From positions 62,001 through 126,000 of the forward strand of contig NW_005179089.1 in NCBI RefSeq assembly GCF_000350225.1: DNA of 64,000 nucleotides, read 5' to 3'. How positions within the stretch are numbered: the first letter of the stretch is position 1; each line of letters opens with the position of its first letter. The notes beneath the pieces are model-generated. The model saw only the letters and a list, made by a program, of their open reading frames with translations. It searched no databases and had not been told where the DNA came from. Position numbers and translations under genes: made by a program. This DNA comes from Chondrus crispus. Its lineage: Eukaryota; Rhodophyta; Florideophyceae; Gigartinales; Gigartinaceae. Positions 33,797 through 43,859 of the stretch are shown here, piece by piece.

Positions 33797-34720
33797 TGTA
33801 GTGCAGTGGACACAGTCGCCAACGAGGGCGTAAATCTCGCTATGAGGGAAGGCAGTATGTCCAGTCACCACCAGGGTGTTCGGGGCCCTCTGTCCGTGGT
33901 AGCTCAGAGGTAACGCGAGAATCGCGGGTAGAGTCGCGGTCAGCGCGTGAAGGGGTAATCGGGATCGAGTAACTAGAAGGAGTGGGTCTGGCGGTCGCGT
34001 CGCGGACCGCTATCGACAGCGTCGAAGAAGAACAAAACAAGAAGGGAGAAGAAAGAAGGAAGGAGAAGTGTAGCGTACAAACGTAGAAAATAGGGAAAAA
34101 AGTAAAGGAAAACAAGAAAAAGGATGACGACGAAGGGTGCAGGTACCAGACTTAGCCAACTAGATAGGAACTGTAGAGGATCCTACCAGAGATGGAGTCC
34201 GATCACCTGATGACTCTTTACTGTAGCGCCTTCCGACACCGGACCTATATAGGCGGAGCGCCGTCGTCAGCGTCTGTTACTAAATGGGTAATTAATACGC
34301 GGCTGTCCCCTACCGGCATTGTCCCCGTTAATGCGCTCGACGGCGGATCGCCCGTGCTAGTTAAGGTCGAAGACGGACGTAGGCGGTAGGTCGTGGACAA
34401 GTCCGTGCTTGTCCTCTTCCATCCGCCGTCGGTCCGCTCATATTTAATATACAAACCTCTATAATAACACTACAGTACCGAGGTACTGTAGTGGTCTACT
34501 GTAGTGCAGGTCGACCTGCACTGTACGGTGTCAGCATCGGTGCTGACAGTACACGTGGTACCCGTGTGTGCGCTTCGTACGCGCCTGGCACACGTGTGCA
34601 CGTGTGCTGTGGGCACACGTGGACACGCTCGGTGGTACTGTAGAGCGTCGGGCTCTACAGTAACTAAATCAATCGTGATCTAATCTAAAGTGAGTCCCCC
34701 AGGGGGATTATGCTACAGAG
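33797..34720 (+). mobile_element. LTR-C-related solo LTR
   Basis: Starts TGTAGTGCAGTGG; the last third (34,390-34,717) aligns with the 2,880-3,210 part of LTR-C, including gacaagtccgtgcttgtcc, ccgccgtcggtccg and a closing CCCCCAGGGGGATTATGCTACA-like end (split here: CCCCCAGGGGG, then ATTATGCTACA). The first 600 bp are unrelated to the other LTR-C copies, so it is a different subfamily. TCAAT occurs immediately before (33,792-33,796) and at 34,721-34,725, a possible target duplication that would put the end three bases after CTACA. A TATA-like tatttaatata is at 34,441. Confidence 0.6.
34468..34662. repeat. array of five hairpins in the LTR
   Basis: Within 195 bp: CACTACAGTACC/GGTACTGTAGTG (34,468-34,493, loop GA); a 20-bp perfect palindrome AGTGCAGGTCGACCTGCACT (34,503-34,522); TGTCAGCA/TGCTGACA with loop TCGG (34,529-34,548); GCACACGTGTGC (34,588-34,599); TACTGTAGAGC/GCTCTACAGTA with loop GTCGG (34,636-34,662). 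The first and third have counterparts in the LTR-C copy at 2,880-3,535 with paired base changes. Confidence 0.9.
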
Positions 34721-34739
34721 TCAATAGGACTATAAGGCC

Positions 34740-34768
34740 AGGTCGAAGACGCTACTCGTCTTCGACCT
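34740..34768. repeat. hairpin, 12-bp arms, 5-nt loop
   Basis: AGGTCGAAGACG, CTACT, CGTCTTCGACCT, perfect. It lies just outside the LTR-C-related block. Confidence 0.9.
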
Positions 34769-35385
34769 CAGCACATTCGATCACCTGAACCATCAACCAG
34801 ATAACCCCGTCCATTGACCGTGCTCACCCTCTGTAGCGGTTCTGAGGCAATAGCCTGCCGCTTTTGCCCTCCCTTTAAGGTAACCCTATTTACCACCCTG
34901 TTACCCTTCACTAAAATCCCCATCCGGACCGCTCCCTTTCGGTCGGTCTCCCGACACAAACGACTACAAAGGGTGTGGATATCGCATGGGTCTCCGCTCG
35001 TGTCAGGGTCTCCGGCCTTCACGGTGCGCACTCTCGTAAAGATCGCGGGTTGCGGAATACGGTTGAAGTTGTATTCTCAAGTTGTAATTTCGATTCGCAG
35101 TGGGCGAGTGGCCTCCAGAATAATTGGGACATAAGTATCTAGTTGTGACGTGAGTGACTTCTGCAACGAACTCTCTCCATCTCGTTTAAACCGACACTAA
35201 CCTTTCTTGACCCGCGCTGAACACATCTCCATCATATGTACGCTACCATCCCTGTGTACCTCTGCGGCGCAGTTCATCAAGGAGTTCTCTTAGCTTTCCA
35301 AAGAGGAGCGCTCCTTCCTTGAATCACGTCAAGTCACTTGCGAACGAAGGACTAGGTGTTCGAACTTTAAAACGGCCAGTCCCCT
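34769..35385. other. no gene recognised; short open frame before a MITE
   Basis: From about 35,270 a forward frame stays open to 35,385 (HVKSLANEGLGVRTLKRP then VPCP) and, when the MITE and one target copy are removed, continues in frame into a Cys-rich segment (RKPCKAAIECRNNKCGSCK) up to a stop near 36,002. It may be part of an old coding sequence split by the MITE; I do not recognise the protein. Confidence 0.35.
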
Positions 35386-35393
35386 GCCCTGTC

Positions 35394-35880
35394 TAGTGTC
35401 TAGGTGACAACTGGCCTCATATGAGGTCACTTTTCAACTTAATTTTTCTCGACTTGTGCTAGCTGAACAAAATGGAAAAAGATACTCTCGCCACCGCAGT
35501 TGACTTCTGCGCTGTGGAAGGGTGGAGCTTGGTGAGATCTGCACGTCCTTTCCAGGCTTTTTGAGAATACCTAAAGAAGAAGCTTTTTTAAAGAACATCA
35601 AAACGTTTTTTGTTGATATCTTCGAAACCAAAACGCCTGTTTAAAATATCATCCGATCGTTGAAACTATATTAGATTCTTAGTATTTTTGTGTATTCATA
35701 ACTGCTATCCCGATGTTTTGCAGGAAGCTATTGCCGAGGGAATATTGGTTAAAGAAATGGTGTCTAAACTGATTTTATAAAATTTCGATTTAATGTATAC
35801 TTTTTTGCAAAAAAAAACCGGTCTCATATGAGGCCAAGCCTGACCTCATATGAGGCAAATTGCCGGTCGTCTAGACACTA
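35394..35880. mobile_element. hAT-type non-autonomous element (MITE)
   Basis: The 487-bp element begins TAGTGTCTAG and ends CTAGACACTA. TAGTG fits the hAT terminal consensus YARNG. Flanking octamers GCCCTGTC (35,386-35,393) and GCCATGCC (35,881-35,888) agree at six of eight positions, as expected of an old 8-bp hAT target duplication. Subterminal copies of the 12-bp palindrome CCTCATATGAGG occur at 35,415-35,426, 35,844-35,855 and, with one change, 35,822-35,833; such repeated palindromes are typical transposase-binding sites. The interior has no long frame. Confidence 0.7.
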
Positions 35881-35888
35881 GCCATGCC

Positions 35889-38841
35889 GGCGCAGTAGAA
35901 AGCCTTGCAAGGCGGCAATTGAATGCCGCAACAACAAATGCGGCTCCTGCAAGGCCGAGTGGTTCAATCGCCCGGGTTTTCCCTCTTGCGCAAGGCTTGT
36001 CTAGTGTCTTCTTGCAAGTATGAACTAGTTTCGGCGTTAAGAGTCAGGAGGGGCATGACTGTAAGCGAGAACGCTTTCATATTCTGTCGCATTTGCACGG
36101 CCTCGTCATGATGAATTTGAAATGAGGGTTTTTGGAGTGTGATATCTACTCGACGTCGACAGATTCAAGTTGCATGCCTGCAGTAATATCTATATCTCCT
36201 AGAGCTTATCTTGTTTTTGCAAAGCAAACTGTGAACTCTGATGAGTTTTCCATCCTTCATCCTTCATTTGAAGCCCCACAGGACAGAAATCCAGGCCAAT
36301 TGGATCTGTGATATGGACTTTTCTCTGAATTGCCTTCAGAGCAATCGTGATGAATCAGTTCCACCTTCTCTCCACATGTCTCTCTTCCGAAAGACGCCGA
36401 TATATCGTTGACGTTGGTGAACCGAGGAGGCTGGAGGGAGAGATGACCTTCTCATTCTCGAAGAGACGGATTATCCTTAGAACCGCGCATGACGCGCCCG
36501 TGTCATAATGGAACGGACCGTCCTCAAGAAGACGGCATACCACACACACTGCCTGCTTCGACTCCCCTTATGTTGGCCCTTTGTTTACAGTACACAATGT
36601 AAGCATTGGATGTAGAAACTGTGTTGTAGCACAGTGCTAGATAGAGAAGAACTGAAATAACAGCGATGGCGTCCGGAGCTCGGTCGCATCTTTTGTAGCA
36701 CAACATAGAAACATCGCACATCTATGCACTCAAAATGGATATTCCTATGTCAATAACGCACACAGGAATGGCTGCAGATTGTCAGCTGCACACACAATAC
36801 CACACATACCCTACTCGCACCTCTCTACCCCTACACAAACCCGCACACGCTGTGTGTACCACCCAACACTACGCGCAAAACACCTCCCCACCAGGAGAGA
36901 AAGCGCAGAGACCACAGAAACAGTCTCCTCGTCCCGACGAATGAGCGGAACCTCTCCCTATACCTCTGCTTCTTTCATACCCAGAGAGTCTATGCCGGTA
37001 GCGCTCACCTATGCCCATAGCTGCACCATGGCCATGCACGAGTCAGCCTGACCGGTTCCACCGTTCAGAGAGATGTGAAGGCGCCGCCTGGGCACTCTTC
37101 AAGGACGTCATCACCTTAATCTCTGGCATATCCGACAGACGTGCGAACCGGTACCCAAACGTTTTCCCGCTCTTCCAGAGTATTCGTTTGAGTACCGCGG
37201 CGAGACTCATTTTCAGCTATGGAAGGACGGGAAAACGCGGATACCATTCATGTATGAGAGGCGCGGAAGCAGCGCCACAGGTGCACGCCATAAGAGCTGA
37301 TGCGGCTGTACGTGTTCCCTTCTCTTTCGTTTTACAGGTGGCGCCGGAACCGGCGACAGCGAAGCCGTCTGGCAGAATTTTGCGCACCCATAGCGAGAAA
37401 CCGGAAGGAGTCCGCAACTAGGCGACTTTTGTGTTTCTCATGGCGTAAATTTGCATCCATCCGTTTTGAGCGCCCTGTGCTACGGCAAGGGAGGTGTCGC
37501 AGAGACGAATAGTCGTATCGTTGCGGAGTAGAGCAGAAGCGGAAGATCTCAAAACGGGAATTCAGTGCGAGGATTCAAGACTGACATAGATATGCATTCA
37601 CTTGTGTCTCTCGATGCGGAGGAATTGATGTCGAATCGCAGTCTCCTACAGTAGTGGGTGGGGTGTCAAAGGTGTGCTGCGCTGGAACGGAAGTAAATCT
37701 TTATGCGTTGGCGACAAGTCGCGAGGATGGTACTGTAGAACGGTATTTTGCATGCGTGAAACGGTATCTTGAACTGCAGGGAGGTAAGTCCCTATCGCGC
37801 GAACCGAAATGGGATCCCAGAGACGTGTCAAGCAGTGGCACCGCTCACCGCTCCGAGGGGGAGCGGTGAGCAGGTCACATTATTGAGCCGAATTAGTGCA
37901 GGGCGAGCGTTGTCCTATGCTGAGCGAACTTCTCGTAGCAGGTTGACATCCATGGTGTGCGTCCCGTCAGGATGCTTCAATCTGTTAATATTGCGTATTT
38001 ATTCCATCCGTGATGAAAAAGAGTAGGAGCAGACAAGGGAGTGCAAAGTGAATTTTTAAACGGTCTTACAGTCCCAGGGAAATCGGTGGTAAAGATATGG
38101 TGCTCTGCGCGGGCACTGCGGTAAGAAAGGCGATGCGATATGATTTGGACTTGAGAGTGCCGTACGAAGCAACTTTACTCGAATACGCGTAAAGCAGGAG
38201 GATACCGACGAATATCAAAGCCGTTCCCGTGCCGTTCCATAATTCAAGATCAATCCAGTAGAATCAGAGCGCGGCCTCGTCATTGTGACTAAGTCAAAGT
38301 GCTGGTATCTCAGTGTACTTTACAGTGCTTACACAACTTTATGTCATGGAGGAGGAATATCAATTACAAAGAGTGACAGACGCACGGACCACGAGAGGTG
38401 CTTCTCATGCTTAGGAGCAGTACAAGACTTGCAGTAGACTTTGTCAGGCTTCACAGTGACACTGTCTCGAGTACTATATTCTATGTGGTGGTGTACGGTA
38501 TTGTATCTATTATCGTAGGACGTCATAAATTTCCAACATGGGTGGTTTCTAAGTTACAGAATACTTCCATGCACGGTAGAACAGATTTAATGCCCTACGT
38601 ACCTTCTGTACTGCAGATTGAAAGGAGAACCTGTGGGCTGGTGAGGACAGCACGTTACAAATCTGCAGAATTTTTGAGTCGTGTTACAGATTCAAACCGG
38701 ACGATTGCATGTCTACGAACGGGAAGAGAAGAGGCCAGCCCCAGTGCGCTTGATTATTTTAAGTAGGTGACTCAAGTGCATGCCTAGGATCCTTCTAAAA
38801 TATTTCTACTTCTTTTGCGATTTGACATAATGCGCACGGAC
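35889..38841. other. no gene recognised
   Basis: A 136-codon forward frame (37,011-37,421) and a 122-codon one (38,398-38,766) are open but match nothing I know. At 37,654-37,869 LATSREDGTVERYFACVKRYLEL faintly resembles the copia RNase H entry (…WxAVKRxLxYL); too weak to call. GTCTAGTGTC recurs at 35,999, perhaps another hAT-MITE end. CACACA/ACCCGCACAC-rich sequence occurs at 36,790-36,890. Confidence 0.35.
37843..37871. repeat. hairpin, 12-bp arms, 5-nt loop
   Basis: GCTCACCGCTCC, GAGGG, GGAGCGGTGAGC, perfect. Confidence 0.9.
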
Positions 38842-40089
38842 ATAAATTGCTGACGTCGGCGAGGCTCGGGATAAGGGAAAAGGAGTGAAAGACAAAGCCT
38901 GGAATTATATCATAGTTGAAGTCGAGCTCGATTTTTTTTTTATGAGACAGAATTTGAGACAACCGCAGCAGTGATTGCGCGAGAGGTGCTGGCTTGACTG
39001 GGCGCGAGAAGGAGCCGTGTTGCAATGATCGCGTCAACTTGCTTGAGATTTCGTTCAGCAGCGACAACCGCGCCATGTGGCATCGTGTGTCGCAGTTGTG
39101 GGCGATGACAGCGACGCAGGCTCCCACATATCGCGCGAACATCAAAGATTGCTATGCGGTGCAGCGCGGCACGGTCGGATACACACTTCGCGCTGCGTAA
39201 GTGCAGCAATACGGTACCAAGGGTAGCCCTTGTTTCAGAATTCCCCGAGTCAATCAGTGATGGTTGGCTAAAACGGAATTATTCAATTGACACACTCCAG
39301 CTTCATGCTTTCCTCTAGCCCACCCAGCTCTCGCCTCCGGCCCTTCTATACATGCGACTTTCCTATTCAGTCTCCTTGTCGACACGCCCCATCTATTGGG
39401 ACTTGGACGCAAATTCAAGCCCGCAGCAGCCCTGATACAATTTCTCGTCGACAGCATACACAGATTTTTGTAATCCTGACCAATCTCGTACTAGCACTCA
39501 TGCCGAATGGAGGAGCCCACTGGCTGGAACACATCACGCGAACAATCATTCGTCATTCCCCTCGATGATAGGCCGCCTTGCGGGCACTGGGAGTCCGTCT
39601 AGGTTTTCACGACGCTCGCCAAGGAATCTGTCCCTAATTCTGCGCCCTGGGACAGGGACGGCATAGTACTCTCTCCTAGTCTTGCAGGGGGGCCATCTGC
39701 GCGTTGAGGAACAGTTGGACAACGATGACGTCCACTGCCTTTGACGCTTGGCCGGCAATCGTATCAGAAGAGTTCGCCTGTACAGTATGCTCCCGTGTGC
39801 GGATCTATGCGCTAATGCTGCTTACTTAAAAAGCTTGCCTCATACACTGCCTATCCCTTTGTTGCACAAAATTGTACTCATACCGGTACAATCCCTTGCA
39901 AAGTTGCATTCCGCAGATGATGCATGACGCTGGAAATTCCTTGAGTAGATAGTACGGTACTGTACACGGTACTGTTCTTCAAAACACAAGCAACATCCAT
40001 TCCCCACGGTCATGGCCCCACTCGGAGAGCAATCGTGTGATAGAGGTTGTTTCAAGATCCCAAAGGACCATGTCTGTGCCTATTCCTTC
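38842..40089 (+). repeat. 1.1-kb dispersed repeat, copy 1
   Basis: Matches 49,580-50,678 at about 98% by eye (around twenty substitutions over 1.1 kb) in the same orientation. Begins ataaattgctgacgtcgg, ends gtctgtgcctattccttc. Relative to copy 2 it has about 145 extra bases after cctca near 39,843, and a longer T-run at 38,932. No long frame, terminal inverted repeat, TG...CA ends or target duplication was found. The class is unknown; a young LTR or non-autonomous element is possible. Confidence 0.85.
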
Positions 40090-41319
40090 ACTTGCCCTCT
40101 ATGAGGTTCACACCATTCCATTTTCCCAGGCACCCGCCGGGGGTACACACTTCTAAGATCGAGAGGAATGCCATTTGCCCTCTCCATCAAGTACGCCCTT
40201 ATTCGTCCTTTCGCCACTTGCCTGCGAAACTCTAGGTCCACGTTTTTTTCGAAAAATGCACAGAGTGCAACGCAAACTGTACTGTCATCGTCCAAATTCC
40301 CACTGGAAAGTTGAGTTACAGCTCAGAGGAGACCCGGTACACTGTAACTTGATGGGGCCTGGCCTGATCTAGTCGACTGGTCGTCAAAGATTACATGGAA
40401 TAATGACATGTTGTGTTTCCCTTAGTCTTCGAAGTAGAAACGGCAAACTCGTTTTTATCTGCGCATGGCGAAACTCCCTCTTCTTTTCTATGAGAGAGCG
40501 TCAATATGTACCACCCACCCAGGGAACTTCATTCCGCTCTGAAGGATCGCATACAAAGTCCTTCTGCTTTGCTACATCAACTTCGAACAGCGTGGCTGTC
40601 TAACGTCAGCAGTGGCTCCCCACATAGCTTGTTTACCGCGCAATATACTTTTCAAACTGCACATGAGTGGACAGTTTCCTACATACTCCTTCAACCGTCC
40701 AACTTCAACTCGATTTTTATCTATTATTGTTCCAGGACTACGACCTCTGGACGATGTTCGTCAGAGGGAATATCCCTCTGATATACAGTGCAAACACATC
40801 TACAATGGCCATACAGACACGTATCCGCTACTTTAGTGAGAGACACCAACCTTGCATGCCCTGACATAGGGTTACAGGTACAGTACTGGTTTGTAAATTC
40901 ATTGTCATTCCCCGTGAATGCATTTGCGCTTTACGATGCGAGGACTTTCTAACTTCCAACCTCTGTGAATTTCTACTGGTATTGCCATCCTCTGACAGGA
41001 AGCTCTCTTCGGCATTTTATCACACATCACTTCTTGTTCATCCTCGTCATGGATGGCGTAAATCTCTGCCTGACGCCCCCACCTGGTTATCCTCTTCAAC
41101 CACAACGGGATGCCTTTCATTCGTGCATTGCTACTGCCGTTTCTGTTCCCTTCTAGAATCTCCGTCTCAAAGCAATGTAGCCTGATCCAGAGCTGACGGG
41201 GGATCCAGTACTTCTCTACATAAACCCCGCTCCACCAAACCTCGAAATTTCCTCTCACCCCACCACCACCATCGCAGCCCAAAACCGACCACTCTCATCC
41301 ATCTAATTATCCCACAACT
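40090..41319. other. upstream region of the Cys-rich gene; nothing else supported
   Basis: Frames of 60-125 codons on both strands (for example minus 41,282-40,905) overlap and match no family. The last 100 bases before 41,320 are C/A-rich and free of upstream ATGs in the gene's frame, consistent with a promoter and short 5' leader. Confidence 0.35.
41217..41224 (+). promoter_or_regulatory. TATA-like box upstream of the secreted protein gene
   Basis: TACATAAA lies 95 nt before the ATG at 41,320, followed by a C-rich leader (CCCACAACT just before the start codon). Position suits a core promoter; the match to TATAAA is imperfect. Confidence 0.25.
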
Positions 41320-41829
41320 ATGAAGGCTGCTCTTTTCCTGGCCCTTGTGGGTCTCGCTCTCACCTCGGTCTTCGCTGCCGAAGATATTGAAGCCGTGGAG
41401 CACACCAAGTACATTCCGCCTTGCCCCTGCCAGTGCTTCGTTGGCTACAAGGCGCGCAAGGCGATCCGCCAGTGCCGTTCGTACATCTTCAGGAAGAGGT
41501 GCAAGGTCCTTGCCTGCAAGAAATATCACATCCGCGGAAAGGAATGCTGTGACCCCCCTAAGCCGTCGTCCACCCCGACCGCCACCCCTACTCCGACGCC
41601 GTCGACTACTCCTTCCGCGACTCCTTCTCCGAGCATGAAGCCGAAGGTTTGCCCGTGCAAGTGCACCGCCAAGAGGTGGGCCAGGAAGGACTGCAGATAC
41701 AAGCCGTGGTGCGAGATTGTCAAGTGTGAGGATAAGCATGTGCACCGTCCCCATGGCCACGGCTACAAGCCGTACCGCCCCCAGTTCAAGTGCTGCTACA
41801 AGCCGCACTACGCTCCTCCCACCTATTAG
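41320..41829 (+). CDS. secreted tandem eight-cysteine protein
   Basis: A 169-residue intronless protein. Residues 1-19 (MKAALFLALVGLALTSVFA) are a textbook signal peptide, cleavage likely after Ala19. The mature part has two related cysteine-rich domains joined by a linker of Ser, Thr and Pro (residues about 85-106). Domain 1 reads C-x-C-x-C-x12-C-x8-C-x4-C-x9-C-C; domain 2 reads C-x-C-x-C-x9-C-x5-C-x4-C-x21-C-C. Eight cysteines each imply four disulphides per domain. The protein is strongly basic; domain 2 is His- and Tyr-rich (HRPHGHGYKPYRP). Codons are G/C-ending, unlike the decayed surroundings. I do not recognise the family; extracellular matrix, cell-wall or defence roles are all possible. 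The linker resembles O-glycosylated mucin-like spacers. Confidence 0.85.
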   Translation: MKAALFLALVGLALTSVFAAEDIEAVEHTKYIPPCPCQCFVGYKARKAIRQCRSYIFRKRCKVLACKKYHIRGKECCDPPKPSSTPTATPTPTPSTTPSATPSPSMKPKVCPCKCTAKRWARKDCRYKPWCEIVKCEDKHVHRPHGHGYKPYRPQFKCCYKPHYAPPTY

Positions 41830-43604
41830 GCACCTTTCTCTACTGTTGGCGTTACTACTAGCAGGTGTGGGTCATGATAAGAGTGTTAATTCCTTCCACT
41901 AGGAGTCTTTTGTATTCTTTTTGATACAACTATAATTGGTGGTGATTAGGATCAATGAAAGATGACGTAGCCTCAGTAAAATAACCCAAGTTGACCTTAA
42001 TCACTTCTCGCTTTTTCCTGGGCTCTTGCTTTGCCAGTTATTAGTGACGTGACCGAGTGAAGAGCTCTGGTTGCCCGCCAAAGAGGTGTGCGGCATAGTT
42101 TGCGGGGAGCAAATTTGCGCCACGGCACAGTTTGACGTCGCGGATGTAAACTATACGGAGTGACTGTCCTTGACTTGGGAGTCGACTGGTCTGAACTGGT
42201 TCGATCAGTTGATGCATGTATGCGCAGAAGTGTCCTTTTGGGAACCTTAATGCCCCATTTTTGCCTGTCTATTGTAGTCGATTGTACTTGAGACTTTCAT
42301 AATTGTAAGATAGCCGTCGGAGCAGACTAGAAATAAGGAAGACCAGCACAGGAGACAAGCATAGCAAATAAAGAACCCAATGAAACTCACCAGCGCATCA
42401 GCCGCCTTGTTGCTCTTACCCTATTTTGTATTCAGCAGGCCCGCAGATGGGCATGCATTTATCAGTCTCCATCCTCGACTTTTATCCAACCAGCCAGAAA
42501 CGGCATTGCGTGCATAATAAATGCTTCGCAAAAGATGTGCCTACGGCAGTACTGATGCTATATCGATAACAAGATTTATTTTATAGTAGGGGTGAAAATT
42601 AGTAGAGGCACGCAAATGCCTATTGTTGCATGCTGTCGCTCATCGACCTACGCATCTGATTGACAACTCCGTTTATGGGACACTAGTTATCCATAAGTCT
42701 ATAGTAGCATCCTTGATATGCCTTATATGGGTTTATAGAACCCAGAAGGCTAGCTAGTAGATGATTTCGTGTCAATACAGTATATAAAGGCCGACTCAAC
42801 CACTGTTGGGAAGGCAGACAACGACGAACTTCGAACACCGTCACCGCACTTGCCCAGAACGCAACTGGCCAAGCGGCTCGCCAGCACTCCGAGCCGTCTC
42901 CTCGGACCCGCCTCTGAACCGTCACCTCCGCTCTGGGCAACACCAAGTGACCAAGAGACTCTTTCCTCCCTAAGCTGTCCTCCGCCGACCCGCTCAGTGA
43001 TCCATTACGAACCCCGAATTCGATTCCCTGTTGTTGTGGACTGTGTGCCTGTGGCTGGCCACACTATATAGTCTATGTAGTAATAGTACAGGCTCTTCTA
43101 AATTGTGTTGCATCCTCCGGCGGCAAGAATTAAATAATGTAGGCTCTGCCACTTACTGTACCGCAAGGGTACAGTATGTGCGCACAAGAAATCGAATGAG
43201 TTTATTTTCCTTTATTTTTTGAGGTTTCTACGCGCCGCCAATGTGATGATTCATGACTGCAATAATCGTGTATCTGTTGTACACAGTGCTTGCTTAACTG
43301 TGCTTGTCCCACGGTCGCGATCAAAGGCCATTCTCTCGATCCCCAAGCTCACTGACCTGAGTGAGCTCGGCTACTGCTACATAGAACATAAGCGTTACCC
43401 TCTTCCTCCCGAGGCTAGACGGACTTGGAGGGTAGAGGGAATAAGGACAGTAAACGCACAAGAAGCTGGGCCTCTCTGTCCACTCCACTCGCTTTACTCA
43501 CTCGCGCCGATATCCCCCCCAAAAGTTTGAGTCCTGACAGCACGAACTAATGAAGGTTTATGGACAGGTCACGGCCCCCCGGCCACAAAATGCTCCGACA
43601 CCCT
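41830..43604. other. downstream of the Cys-rich gene; no gene recognised
   Basis: The 3' flank has no AATAAA within 150 bases of the stop; tataattggtggtgatt near 41,930 is a weak alternative. Beyond that, frames are short (≤103 codons, 43,219-43,530) and unassigned. Confidence 0.35.
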
Positions 43605-43661
43605 CAAAAACGGGGCATGTTAAGACTCTCAACCCGCCCCGTTTTTGTCTTAACTTAAGAC
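43605..43661. repeat. interleaved inverted repeats (A-B-A'-B' order)
   Basis: A = CAAAAACGGGGC (43,605-43,616), B = GTTAAGAC (43,619-43,626), A' = GCCCCGTTTTTG (43,636-43,647), B' = GTCTTAAC (43,647-43,654), then TTAAGAC again. A pairs with A' and B with B' in crossing order, the topology of an H-type pseudoknot. Confidence 0.85.
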
Positions 43662-43859
43662 ACACCCTGACCACGACAGCAGCGGATGCTGCAACGGAAT
43701 GAAGGTGGCCTCGAGGGGATCGGATCGCGATCGGTGGCGGTCTCTCGCTTCGCAAAGGGAACAGCCAATAGGGCTGTTCCAAGTACCTAGGTTTTTACAG
43801 ATTATTTGGGGGGGGGGTAATTTTATCAATGCATCAGGGGTGCGCTTACAGATACACTA

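Noticed and set aside
33895..33950. tRNA-like A-box (TAGCTCAGAGG)
   Set aside because: No matching B-box or cloverleaf could be built; it lies inside an LTR-like block.
34721..34725. TCAAT as a certain target duplication for the 33,797 LTR
   Set aside because: It requires the LTR to end three bases after CTACA, unlike the other copies; kept as possible only.
37654..37869. Copia RNase H fragment
   Set aside because: Only a loose resemblance (CVKRYLEL) without flanking motifs.
40905..41282. 125-codon minus frame upstream of the Cys-rich gene
   Set aside because: No motif, overlaps the probable promoter of the plus-strand gene, and the open reading is explained by the C-rich leader on the other strand.
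41167..41808. 213-codon minus frame opposite the Cys-rich gene
   Set aside because: Antisense shadow of a G/C-ending coding sequence; low-complexity Arg/Gly/Leu content.
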